The notes under the pieces are model-generated. The model had not been told where the DNA came from and searched no databases. It was given only the letters and a program-made list of their open reading frames with translations. A stretch of 64,000 bases of DNA, from the NCBI RefSeq assembly GCF_020536995.1, contig NC_068363.1:4973598-5037597 (forward strand), in the 5' to 3' direction. Source of the stretch: Dreissena polymorpha (lineage: Eukaryota > Mollusca > Bivalvia > Myida > Dreissenidae). The position numbers were made by a program, and so were the translations under genes. This document shows, one piece after another, positions 24,537-37,092 of the stretch (positions are counted from its first letter, which is position 1; the number at the start of each line of letters is the position of its first letter).

Positions 24537-27500
24537 TCACCGATGTTTTTTGTTATCGATCTTGACGTCACCGATTGTGTCGTATGGCACGAATTTCAAC
24601 GCTCCATCGACATCCCGTTGTTCTGACGGTGTGTATGCGACGTCAGTGGCGATTACGATGGTATCCTGTAGATGAGCAAATTGTTAACGTGTTTGAAATC
24701 AAATGGCGCTATTACTGGTATACTACAATCATTTCTTATTCATTATTTACATTTCATATTTATTTTGATACATTGACAATTTTCTATTTTACAAGTTCAA
24801 AGAAGAATGGTTAAAAATACATAAAAACGGTGTTGTTTAAACATAAAAACGATATAATCTTTAATGGCTATATAAATTTACTAAACATTCTTTAACATTA
24901 TACATATGCAGTTTGTCAACCACACCGTCATATTGAAAATCATTGTGATTTGTAGGTAATAGATGAAATCTAAAAAAAAAGACATCCTAGTAAAAAAATA
25001 GGTACTAAATTATTTATTTGAAGCCAAGATCCAAAGAATAAACTTTTAAAAAATCATTGCATTGCGCTGTATTAATAATAAAATAGTTGTCAAAAATGAC
25101 ACAACCCTTCAGTCTTTGATGAGAAGAAGATTTAAGTATTTCAGTATTTTTCACGACACGTTCAGCTTTCGTTGACCGATATTTTCTATCGTCGTCGTCG
25201 TGTCAAATAGATTTATGAGCTCGTCACTTACTTTTACGTTGGCTTATTCAACACTGTAACATTTATGTTAATAACAATCATACCTGAGCGAGTATGATGG
25301 CTGCATTTTTTATTGACACCTCTTTAGGGAATGGAAGAGTTATCCCCTTTGAACCGTAGTCTGCAATAACAATAATTGTGGTTGTTTTTATAATAACAAA
25401 AATATTAGTAATAGTAATACTTCTTATTATTATTGTAATAATAATGTCATTGCTTCATATTGCTTACGTATCGTTTCGTTATTTGGTTTTCAAATATGCT
25501 TTTATGTGTTTTTCATTATGCAATTAGTAAAGTATTTTTTTTTGTATATTTAAGCTTTGGTCGATCGTAGTTAAACATTTAAAAACTCTGTAAGATAGCT
25601 TACTCGCACTTTTCAATCGTAGCTTACAAAAGTTTACTTTGATCTTGTTGTATGTGAGTTAATGTATTTTTAAGCACACCAGAATAAACAACAACCAAAC
25701 CTGTTGAATTGATATCCCCGCAGAATAAACTTTGTTTATGGAACGGTGCAAATCCCATGATATACAGTAAAATCATTAAGTGTATGGTAATTAGTAATAG
25801 GTAATAAATAAGTGTATGGTAATTGTTTTTATGTATTGCAATTCTTCTCATTGATATCTATACACCAATGAAGTTTCATTTTGAACTCTTTTAGCGTATC
25901 TGAGATACAGCCTTGAAAAGTTACATGTACATCATACATAAACAAGAAAGGGCAATAACTCTTATTTAAGAAAGTGCAGGGTTATATTTCTTATGGTTCT
26001 TGTGAATTCCCATTGATTTCTACTCACCAATGATTCATTTTGAAATATTGTATCATATCTGAGATATAGTCCTGTTGTTTTTTTCTTAAAGCGTTTCTGA
26101 GATAAAGCCTTGACAAGTTCCATCATGCAAAAACAACAAAGAGCAATAACTCTAATGAAGTAAGAGATAGGCATTTGTTCTTAAGCGTGAAACTTCTTCT
26201 AATCAATATCAATACACCCATGAAGTTTCATGTTGAAATCGTACATGCTATCTGAGATATAGCCCTGAAAAAAGTAATCGTACAAAAATCAAACAAATGG
26301 AAATAGCTCTAATTAAAGAAAGTGTAAGAATATGGTTCTTGTACATGGCACTTCTCCTCGTTAATACATATACGCCTATAAAGTTTCGTGTTAATATATT
26401 GCATTGTATCTGAGATATTGCCCTGCACAAAATAATTATACAAAAACAAACAATCAAATGACAATAACTCTTATTAAAGAAAGTTTAGGGTTATGGTTCG
26501 TGTGTGTGGCACTTCTCTTCATTTATATCTATACACCTATGAAGTTTCATGTTAATATCTTATATAGTTTCTGAGATATAGCCCTAAAAAGTCGTGTGAC
26601 AGACGGACGGACCGTCAGACCCAATTCTATATCCCTCCGCCTTAAGCGGGGGATACAAAAACGTAGAACATTACCGTTCAATTTGGGTATCAGGTACAAG
26701 TCGAGAGCATTCTTGATCAGAAAGTCAATGAATTGATCCTGAAAATAAAACATAACTTATATTAATAAATTACCAAGTTTTTAATGTTTTATACATGTGA
26801 GAACACGGATACACTGTGCGCGTTTCATTTTTATGTCTATTTCTTTGTGGTGACAATGAGTCTATTGCTTAAATTATATAACATCTGACCATATTACTAG
26901 TTGTGATTTAAGAGTGTTCACATCTGACATTTTTTTTGTAAATGGGTTATATTTGATCATATTATTTCACTGTGATAAAAACTGGTATAGAATATTAACC
27001 GGGATGATTCTTACTTTGGATGGCAAGTGGTTAACATTTCGTAGTATCATTTATTTGCAACGACGATTGGTAAACATTTGCTTTTATTTGTCTTTGTGAT
27101 GACCCGCACTTCACATTTGGTTGTATCATTTCTTTTTATAGAATGATGATGTGTAACGATAGCAAACATATTAAGTTTATTTTTAATACATATTAGCATT
27201 TCATATTTAAAGGCAATTATTACAGTCCATGATGGTAACCGGCGTATAGTATGTGTATATATTTGTGATGACAAAGGTTTAGCGATTTATCGTATTATTT
27301 CTTTGTGGTGGCAAATGGTCCAAAAATGGTCTAGTTATTTCGTTGTGATGACGACGACTTTACATCTGTCCGTATTATTTCTGTAAGAAAATAATGGGTT
27401 AAATTTCGGTAATATTATTTATATCGGTAAATTAAGACTATCGTGTTGTTGTATTGCCTTTATATTTAAAAGCATACTTTGATGATAAAACGTGTTTGAT

Positions 27501-30500
27501 GACAAAAGTTAATATTGCTCAGTTTTAATTTTAGGTAAAATAATTTATTATTTGATCGTTTCATTTGTTTGCGATTACTAAAGGATACCGTTTGGTGATA
27601 TTAATTGAAGGAATGAAGGAGTTAACATTTGGTCATATTAAACATTTGGGATGACGGGGATTAACATTTGGTCTCTGTTTCAACAATTGTTAGGCATTTG
27701 ATCATATTCTAGTTTGTGATGATAGTGAAATAACCGTCGTATTTGCATGGCAACAAGGTGTTTTTATTTGATTGTTTTTATCGCTTTGTGATGAAAATGG
27801 GTAACATTTTGCCGTCAAAGGGCAATTGATATGCATGATGCCATTATATATTGTTTTAAGATGACAATCGTAACGCGTTTGAGACAGAGTATAATATTTA
27901 TTCGTTATGAAAATATTGTTTTACTCATTCTTTATATCTAACAAGTGATTAATACTCTGGCCAATTGTTTCAGCAGCAAATAATAAACAAGATTCTTACA
28001 CTAATGGGACCAACTTCTGAACGAGCCGTTTTGAGATTCAATCTAAAATCAGAGAGTAAGTGCACGTATAATAAACATAGCAAGATCTAGCACGCATGAG
28101 TCATAAGTTATTTGGAGTAAAATATATACACAGTTCAATGTGTTTTTAGCAAGCGATTATATATATACTTACTTTAAATAAGAGATCTTGGCATGTATTA
28201 CTGAGTCTATTATCGAAACGTCTGTTTGGAAAGTCAAGTTCTGAAACAGCATTGTATACGCATAAAATAAAGGAAACATAATGTTCCAAACGCTTTTATG
28301 TCATATAAATTAAATCCGAATATTTTTTGCAAAATATCTACTATCAAAATATATAAACTCACTGTTCAATAGCCGATTATCATATTGAATAAAAGGATAT
28401 GCACAAACACATCCATACCGCTCTGAATGAGACGAGAAACACTTCCCCGTCGTTTGTACCCGGCTTATGCACGTAGAGTTCAATTACTCCTGAGGTATTT
28501 ACAACAACACCGGCGGAACTGACGTCCATGACAGGTGCGATACCGTTGAACAAACGCAGATCTACAAGACTGTTTGGATACTTTTGACCGATCTGGAAAA
28601 ATTAAAAATGAGCAAACGTATTGATGTTTTCTTGAAATAAATAGTTTCATTTCTATTTTAATTTCATTTATAAGCGCATAATGCGTGCAGCACAAATATC
28701 TACATTTACATGATAGATAGTATTCAAATTTAATGACCGGTTGTGCCAAAAAAACATACATCTGTATAGCCACACGCAATTTATCGAAAATGATGAAAAT
28801 GAAGTAAAAAACCACCAGCAAACCCACTTATTTTTAGTTTTCTTCTCGCGTTTTTTTTCTGCAATATAATACAGTATACGTTGTATACTTAAATTAAGCA
28901 GGTATAGTTAGTCTTGTGCACTTACCGCAGGGATGAGGCTACCGATGCATGTTGGTATGACGCCTGCACAGGTCGTGTTGAGGAAACCCCGAGCACTAGC
29001 GGGCAGCTAACAGTAGGAACAAACAACAACGACATGTATCATGAAAAATGCAAAATTCACGAATCATTCAAGGAACGTTTTCACAGACTTTCATGAAGTT
29101 CTTTTTTAAATGTTTTGAACAAATTATAGAAAAACACTTTCCCCAATTGGGCTCGATCAAATGACCTTCGGATTAAAAGCTATAACCAGAACCAGTATTC
29201 CATACAGGCTATTACATGACGTTAAGCATCTCATACTTCATGTGAGCAATCTACGAACTGTCACAATATATAACTAAGGCAACAGAAGCATTAGCAGACT
29301 AAGCAGACGATAACTCAATTATATACAAACATTATTTTCAGTATGAGTCCATGGTATGAGTGTTATTTTGCTCCCTAATAAACAATGTTCTATTGTTGAA
29401 TATGTGACCAAAAGTTAAATGATTCTCATTTCAAAAATCTATGAACAAGTCCCTTTAAATAAATGACGAACATGAGAGCATCTATTGCGATATTGTAAGA
29501 TTAAGGCTTGACAGCATAGGTTATTTAATAAACACATGTATATTTTTATATTTATATATTACTATTTTGAAACACTGGCATGAATAATTAAAAATCAGAA
29601 CACATACTGTCAGTTCTAAATAAGAGTCCATACATCGTTAATGCGCTATTTATAAGAATTACGTCGATTGTCCGAACGGACTGCTACAACTCGAGTACAG
29701 TAGGCTGGTTTGAACGCATTACTCACGTCAGGCGCAGTGATGTTGTACTGAAGGTATCGGTTGGTCTGGGCCGCATAGGCCAACGTGTTAAACATAAAGT
29801 CCGACACCCACAAGTACAACATCCGGTCAGTGGCTCCTGTCTCGGGCATGGGAGGGGCGGGAAATGGGGCGTGCTCAGAGGGCGTGGTCTTCCAATAGAT
29901 CTCACCCTGGAAGGCAAAAAGAAAGTGTGTTTTTTCATCAACATGCATGCCGCCCAGTGAAAATGCGTACCTTGATATTCGTCAAAGGCAGCAGTTAGAA
30001 CGTTCGCCTCTTACTAGGACACATGAGTTGGAATTTATTAAAATTACAAGTTAATGTATATATTTGTTCTTACTTCTCGAAATGGACAACAACAAAACTG
30101 CATGTAGGTAAGTTATGATTACAAATATTATTGTTATTGTGAGTCATAAATCGTATAAATACAATAGTACACATGAGACTATTCAGAAAGAATTTATTGT
30201 TCTTATTGACTTTGATAATTACGATATAATAATGTTGAGTAGAGTTAGTAAAAAGGTCGTTGGTGATTATGAGTAACTAATTCGTAACTGTTTTGCTAAT
30301 TATTCCTTAACATTTGCCCCAACTAATACATTGCCACACCACTGGTACACAGTGGTATAAGCCTACGTTCAGGCTTCTAACCTTATGAAATGTCTCCATA
30401 TATGCCGCCGAGAATAATGGTGCCTGTAGCATACTGTAGTCGAGGAGGAACTTGTCAAACGCCACAGTAACTGCGGTAGAAAAAACAACATAACAACGCC

Positions 30501-33500
30501 CAAGAGCACGTACATGTAGCACTAGATAAATATGAAGAATCTTTGGTCTGGTTCTGAAACCTTGATAAACATTCAAGTTCTGGTTGTAACACCCTTTAAG
30601 CGAAATAAGTATTTGTATTTGATGACCCTACACGGGAAAAAATAAACAAGATCTTTCCGTTTTTTCAGTGATTTGTCATTTTTAGTCTTTCATCTGCTAT
30701 AATGAATGTGTAGACATATTTGACGGTGAAAGTATGCAATAATTACATAGTAAGTGCATGGAATTCATCTCGATTGTGATCGTTTTACGAATTTATTTAG
30801 TTCAATTGAACTACAAAGCTATTCAAACCCAAGCAAGTCTGCATATAACCTTCTACACAATCATTTCAACACAATGGCTTATGCTGTGTGGCCTTTTACA
30901 TGTTTATCGTGGAGTTCATGAGCATCTGCGTTTAATATTTGTAAAATATGTTGTTTTGGGGCTGAATTTGTTGTTTTGTGTGTCATAAAGATTTTATCAT
31001 GTCATCTTGGCATACAATTGTTTATTTTGTTGAATTTGATATTATTATACCAAAAATGATTACTTCACAGGTTTTTTTCGGAGTAATATGCCCTACCTCC
31101 AAAAATTTACTCACGTAAACACAATTATATAAAACAAATATGCAAAAAGGCATGTTTCTTTAAGGCAGATATCAATTTAGTGGTATGATAAACTACACTA
31201 TGCATAATGTGTTATTAGTTTAATTACCTTAATATTTAATTGTGGGAAAATAAGTGAAATAAATCAAACAAATCAATGAAAGAAAAGAAACCTTTGCAAT
31301 GAAGCACTCACCATTCTATCTCAATTCAAAACCTGAAATCGGACAGGTTCACTTGCCGCTAACATTTCTCTAGCGAAAGATATATAATTACTGGGTGAGC
31401 AGACATGTAGACTCTTACTTGGAATGTCGGCAAGTTTTCTCTCGGCATCCGTGTTGACAGCCTTTGTTGCCAGCTGGCACATCTGCTCATATAGAATTTA
31501 AGTATTGCATTATTTTTATACAGCCAAACCGCACTGTATTAAGTTTGTGTTTTATTCTTCCGTCATTGTCAAACAAATGGTAGAATGTTTACTAATTTAA
31601 TGATGAGCAATTCGGCCAACAGATTTCCGTTCTAACTAACTAACGTTTCGGTCAATATTTTCGTCATTTTCTTTAGCGAAAAAAAATGCCTAAACCATAC
31701 AATAAACAAAAGCAAAAACAGAGTGGTGCTTAACCTGGGTAGGCAGCGCGTTCCGGATAGTCTTCTCAACCTGTCCTTTGAGGAGATTCAGAAGCCACGC
31801 GATGCTTCCGTGGAACTTAATGTTCACCGAACCGACGCTACTGGAACACTTTCTGGTGGAGATGCTGGGACGACCAGAAGCGTCAACCCCTGTAACATTA
31901 GCAAATAGATTAATGTGTCGTGCGTGTATATTTATGCTACAAAAAGAAATATTTAAGCAAAAAGCGACGATAAACAGTAGCAACTGAAACTTCAGTAAAA
32001 TAAATAAAAACAATGATATCACTCACCGACATCAATGGACAAATCGAACCCGACACCGGAAATAGCGGCGGTGAAACTTCCACTCCCTTTAATAATACTT
32101 CTGCAACAAATGTGTACATAAATACCAACATGGCGGGCATCACATAATTAATCGCACAGGCCGCTTAAAACACCTTTTATTTATTATAATCGTAGTTATA
32201 AGTCTATATAAACTTACTGTTATTAACTGTTTATTCTGAAATGTGTCCTTTATGTTCCCTAGTTAATATATGGACCGTGCTCTGTGAAAAGGGGGATTTA
32301 TTGCATGTGCGTAAAGTGTCTTCATATATTTTGCTGTGCAGTCCGCACAGGCTAATCAGGGACGACACTTTCCGCCTGAACTGGATTTTTGCTAAGAAGA
32401 TACTTTATTTAAACAGAAAAAAACATTAAAGCGGAAATTGTCGTCCCTGATTAGCCTGTGTGGACTACACAGCTTAATCTTACACGACACTTTACGACAT
32501 ACATTAAACCCCCTTTTCACAGAGCGCGGCTCATATACAAATACAAACAGTTTTCAAAATAATCTTTATTTATACATTAAAAAAAGTGTGTTTATAAAAC
32601 ACAATTGTGTTACGCTTTTGAAAACTCTTTAACTGCTTTCAGCAGAAACGTCCTGGACGCTTGCCATGCCCAATGTTAATGTCACAGTTCATGGTCAAAG
32701 ATCAAATAAAAGAAAAATAAACCGTCTTGTGCATGAACTTTACCATTCGATAAGAAATGTTCAAATAACTTGTCAAACGTCTCAACCACGTTGCAACGGC
32801 GATTCGAGCCTCATCGCCAAAGCCTCTATGTCCAAAGATTAAGGTCAATATAAGATATTATTCCTTACAACTTTTTCTCGGACATAAATCGCTTAGTCTT
32901 TAGTAATGAATTAAATACATGATTTGAATAGTGTTTATTTAAAATTCAATGTAGCATTTGTATGTACAAATGGTTCTGCAATATTGTGTTACAAACAGAA
33001 AAAAGACATGTTTTAAATACAGCGTTTTTTATATCATATTTAAATAACTATATTATATTGGCCATTCACTACAGACAAAGACTAGTAGCTAGTTTACATT
33101 AGCATCAACGCATCATTCGCTAGGTCCTGGTCATTGTGTTATGAAATGTAATAGAATACGGTAAAAATAATAAAAAAACAATCTTTTGTTTTACCTACGA
33201 TGTATGTTTTGTAGCTGTTTAATAGTTCATGTCCATACTTACGCCTTGTATCTGAAAGATCCCTCCACCTGTGCCCCGGCTCCACTCGCTGTCCATTGCA
33301 AGCCTTGACCGGGCACCAGTCCAATGACGCTAGCTGGTGGTGTAAATGACGTCACGCGGATGCTGCCATGAAATGCATCATTTGTATTAATGAAAACAGG
33401 CGGATAACTTTAACCTTAGTTTTATATTTCTTACAACCGTTAATACTTATTAAATCAATATTTGCATTTTTGTATTAAAGCAACGTCGAATTTTAAATGC

Positions 33501-36500
33501 GTCATACATGTTCCAAATGAGTCTTTTATTCACGATTTACCAACAATTTATCTTGCAACAGATATTAACAATTATTTATTTCTAATCTTTCGTGAACAAT
33601 AATTGAACCTGTATATTGAAGTATTTGCTATGATCATGCTTCGCTGTTCAGTGTTGTTCTTCATAAAATGTTTTATATTAGCAAACTAAAAACAAACAGT
33701 CAAAAAATAATTATGTTTGACGAAGTGAATGAGTCAGAAAGAAAAAGAAATGGACCATATCTGAAACATTTTTTCCTTTATAAACAGGCGTACAATCTAA
33801 TTATTGTTTTGTGAAACTTAAGAATTTACCCAAGTTTTCTTATGCAATAAAACAGTAGTTTTTGATCCGCCGCAAATCCATTGAATGCCGGTCATCAAAA
33901 TGTAACTAGTATTAATCTGACGACTTGATTTTTCAGAGGATTGAGAGAAAAAATATATGTGAAGAACTGGTTTCATAAAGCTCCCTCGTGTCTGTAGAAA
34001 ACGATGACGACCACTTCTGGGCCCGTATTCAAGAACAATTTTTATAATTGAGTCTAAGCAATGAGCTTATTCTTTAAATTGGGATGTAAAAGAATAGTTT
34101 TAATGTTGAGTAAATGTGGCATTATCTTCCTCTATATACACAATTATTCATGTAGTACATTGTGCGTAGGACATTATCACCAGTGGTAGCTTGTACATAT
34201 ATAAACACGCTGGACGCATTTGTCTTGTTTCTAAGTCTATGCCTTGGTGTTAAGTGTACGAATACAAGCCCATGCCGTGCCCAAGCCTGCCCGCCCACTT
34301 ACTTGTTTACCCAGTAACTGACGCCACTAGCCTTGCCACTTATGTCCGGAAATGTGATGGTGCTGGCGACCTTGGTGATAGCTTTAACTGCTACGTCATT
34401 AGCTACAAAATAGAACATTTATCCACTGCATGTATGCACACATTTCTCTCTTCGGGTCTCTTAACCTATTTTTTCTGCAATTGGGATTGCTTGGATTAGG
34501 AGGAAGTAAGTGAATCTGCATGCATGGAGGATGTAAGCATTTTTATTTTATTATCAAATAAATATTCATGAGGAATGTTAAATTATATGATTCCCATACT
34601 CTCTAACACATAGGTCCGAGATTGTATTTAAAAGAGCGGTTCTAGGGGATCTCATACGGCTACTTTATTTAAGTAACTAGATCAAATCTAACTTGACTAG
34701 GACGTACAACACATATTAGCAACGCAACACAACTTTTTTATTTACATCATCGGTAATGTTTTCGAGGTACCCTATGTAAAGAGCGAAACCTGTCCGCCTG
34801 CATGTACGCAATTATTTTGTTTTATTTAATTAGTTAAGTAACTCGTGTTATAGGTTATAATGCATGCGATGTGTATGATGTTATTGCTCGCTGAAGTTTT
34901 CAAGTGGCATAAGACACAACAGCATATGAATACATTTTATATGTGGACTGGAATTCTGAAAATAATATTCATTCTCACATGGTCATTGTTTTATGAGGTT
35001 TTCGACATTTCTGACACGTTTTAAAAATTCCATATTACCCTATAAGAATGATATTCAAAAATAAACAAGAGTGCTATTGCTCCACTCCATCCGCATAAAA
35101 ATTATATCAGAATATTCTGCAAACATGCCAATCGTGAAACATCGACTATCTCCGGACTCCTCGTGATACATCGACTATCTCCGGACTCCTCGTGATACAT
35201 CGACTATCTCCAGACTCCGCAGATTTAAGCAATAAATCGTCTGCTGATCCAGAGTGCAAACATGCTTGTTGTTCGCTTTCCTCTGTTAGATGGTGAACTG
35301 TATAATACTCATCTATACGCTTACATTTGTCTTAACCCGACACAATCTCACCAATCTAGTTATAAACGGTAGTATTCAAGCCTTAAATTTCAAGATAAAA
35401 CCAGACACATCAGGAAGTATTAATAACACCCATAGCGTACGTATCGTTTGCGTCTGGAAGACAGCTTGAGCTCAAGTGCGTTTTAGTCAACATTGTTATT
35501 ATCTTCCTTATCAGATTTTAGGTAATAAATGTAAATCCATCTCCCGGTGTGCAATAATTGAATATGCGTTTACACGGCCAGAACAATTTCAACAAGCAAA
35601 TTCGTTGAATTAATATACCCCGCCAAAATACTTCTGGACACTAATATTTCTGGACGGGTGGACAACGCCAACATAATCCTCTTATCCATTTATATACTCA
35701 TTTCAATGAAATCCGTCAAAGCACTTCTAAGATATGGCTCCGGACAAACACAAAAAGCTTTTTCTCAAGATACAAAGAGCCATAACTCCGTTATTATCCA
35801 ATGGTGTACAATGCTATTTGGCGTGCATCATCCTCTTATCCATATATATACCCATACCAAGTTTCAATGAAATCCGCCAAAGCACTTCCTAGATATGGCT
35901 CCGGACACAAAAAAAGCATTTTTTTTCAAGATACAAAGGGTCATAACTCCGTTATTAACAGATGATGAACAATGCCATGTGGCGTGCATCATCCTCTTAT
36001 CCATATATATACTCATACCAAGTTTCAATGAAATCCGCCAAAGCACTTGCAAAATATGGCTCCGGACAATAAAGTGCCGGGCGGACGGACGGATGGAAAG
36101 ACGGACGGACGGACGGAAAGACGGACGTACGGAAGGACGGACAAAGCCAAAACAATATCACTCCGCCTATGGCTGGGGATAATAACGGTCAGAATAGGTA
36201 GGGCTACATGGATCTAAGCCTAGGTCATAGTGTTATCAAAGTATAGGTCAGAAGGTTTTGAGTAACGGACAGTATATTGTCGGTTAAATAGTGTTATCTA
36301 TGTATGTGCCAGAACATATGTTGGATTACATAAGACAGAATATGGTTGGTTACTAAGTGTAATACAATTGTACGCCAGAATTACATGGACAGAGGTTTGA
36401 GATATTATTGGTGGTGGTGCTTCTGCTACTGTTGTAGTTGCTATAATTTAAAGTAAAGGATAGATATGAAGATTATAAAAATAATTTCTCCATAAATTAT

Positions 36501-37092
36501 ATATTGCCATAAATTGTATTGCTCGTAAGTCGTTGCTACAAATATTCAAAGTTACATTACATCAAACACAACTATAAAATAAATAAGTATTTTTACACTC
36601 ATATGATAACAGAAAATATACATGCAGGTAGACTCAACTACAAAACTACAAAACATCAACTAAATATCGGAAAGCTTTCTGTAAAATAAACCGCCGCAAA
36701 ACGGAAAGTGGGCCGGAACGAAATACACACTGCATCTGTAAGTCATTTAGGTAGACTCACACACCAAATATCAGGTCAATAACGTTTTGAAAAAAAGGAC
36801 TGCCAGACGGACAGACATTCGGATGGACTTACAGTCCGACTAAGTATGCCATCCTACGGGCGGAGGGGGGGGGGAGAAGTAATGAGTCAACTTGTAGACT
36901 TAAAAACGATTTTAGGCGAATAACAAATAAATATTCAAAATAATCAATCTTACCATAATCGATACCAGACTTGGTGATCCGGGCTTTAAACCCGGGATTC
37001 GCTGCTTCCGATGTTTCTAGGCGACCGCCCACAGCAACTAGCGTCGTTAGCATTAAAGTCCACTTCATCTTGCCTGCTTGTTGCGTAGACAT
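24537..37092 (-). CDS. LBP/BPI family protein (bactericidal permeability-increasing-like), complete, copy B
   Basis: Fifteen exons join with continuous phase into 518 codons plus stop: 36954-37092, 34303-34402, 33243-33362, 32027-32100, 31735-31889, 31419-31482, 30382-30470, 29727-29906, 28926-29006, 28419-28592, 28173-28240, 28000-28042, 26675-26738, 25284-25360, 24537-24665. All introns are GT-AG. Vertebrate BPI/LBP also has 15 exons. The N-terminus is a signal peptide (either MSTQQAG or the internal Met9, MKWTLMLTTLVAVGG) followed by ANPGFKARITKSGIDYA, the family's mature start. Cys159 and Cys198 match the conserved BPI disulfide (Cys135-Cys175). Other family blocks are GLVPGQGLQWTASGAG, ATDRMLYLWVSDFMFN, LPASARGFLNTT, GIAPVMDVSSAGVVV and DTIVIATDVAYT. 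N-glycosylation sequons occur at NIT, NTT, NTS and NLT. By family knowledge it is secreted and binds lipopolysaccharide or other lipids through two barrel domains. The tail after DVAYT is longer than in vertebrates. Confidence 0.93.
25860..26655. repeat. ~145-bp tandem repeat with GACGGACGGA tail, intron of copy B
   Basis: Five to six diverged monomers carry ATGAAGTTTCATGTTGAAAT, TATCTGAGATATAGCCCTG, AATAACTCTNATTAAAG and GGTTCTTGT, ending in GACAGACGGACGGACC and TCCCTCCGCCTTAAGCGGGG. The tail matches those at 5090, 17490 and 36065, so this is one member of an interspersed repeat with variable internal monomers. Confidence 0.75.
26820..27870. repeat. Degenerate minisatellite in an intron of copy B
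   Basis: Recurring, strongly diverged units of roughly 40-60 bp with AACATTTGGTCATATTATTT and CTTTGTGATGACAA. It occupies most of the intron between exons 13 and 12; no exon is hidden in it. Confidence 0.6.
29110..29475 (-). repeat. Old SINE-like block in the same intron of copies A and B
   Basis: TTGGGCTCGATCAAATGACC and TACATGACGTTAAGCATCTCA here align with TCTGGGCTTTAACAACTG and TACATGACGTAAGGCATTGA at about 1500-1600 in the equivalent intron of copy A. The insertion therefore predates the A/B duplication. A box B-like GGGCTCGAT suggests tRNA origin. Confidence 0.4.
32273..32532. mobile_element. Foldback MITE, GTGTCGTCCCAGATTAGCC family
   Basis: A whole-length palindrome: the outer arms carry GTGCGTAAAGTGTC and GACACTTTACG, and the inner arms AGTCCGCACAGGCTAATC and GATTAGCCTGTGTGG. 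About 260 bp, no coding capacity. It lies in the intron between exons 4 and 3 of copy B. Confidence 0.85.
32540..33240. other. Intron of LBP/BPI copy B
   Basis: AT-rich sequence between the foldback element and exon 3, without further recognisable features. Confidence 0.5.
35136..35218. repeat. ~29-bp tandem repeat, three units
   Basis: ACATCGACTATCTCCGGACT followed by CCTCGTGAT occurs three times with one substitution, in intron 1 of copy B. Confidence 0.95.
35620..36185 (+). repeat. ~140-bp tandem repeat with GACGGACGGA tail, intron 1 of copy B
   Basis: Three monomers with CCATATATATACTCATACCA, GAAATCCGCCAAAGCACTT, GATATGGCTCCGGACA and AGATACAAAGGGTCATAACT, then a GACGGAC-rich run and AACAATATCACTCCGCCTAT. 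The same end sits inside the LINE at 17450-17590. Confidence 0.8.

Noticed and set aside
26547-26753. Single continuous coding frame across 26547-26753
   Set aside because: Only 26675-26738 matches the LBP/BPI family; the rest of the frame is intron and repeat tail beyond a clear donor.
36790-36870. Full GACGGACGGA repeat beside exon 1 of copy B
   Set aside because: Only a weak resemblance (CAGACGGACAGACATTCGG followed by a G-run); too little to assign to the family.
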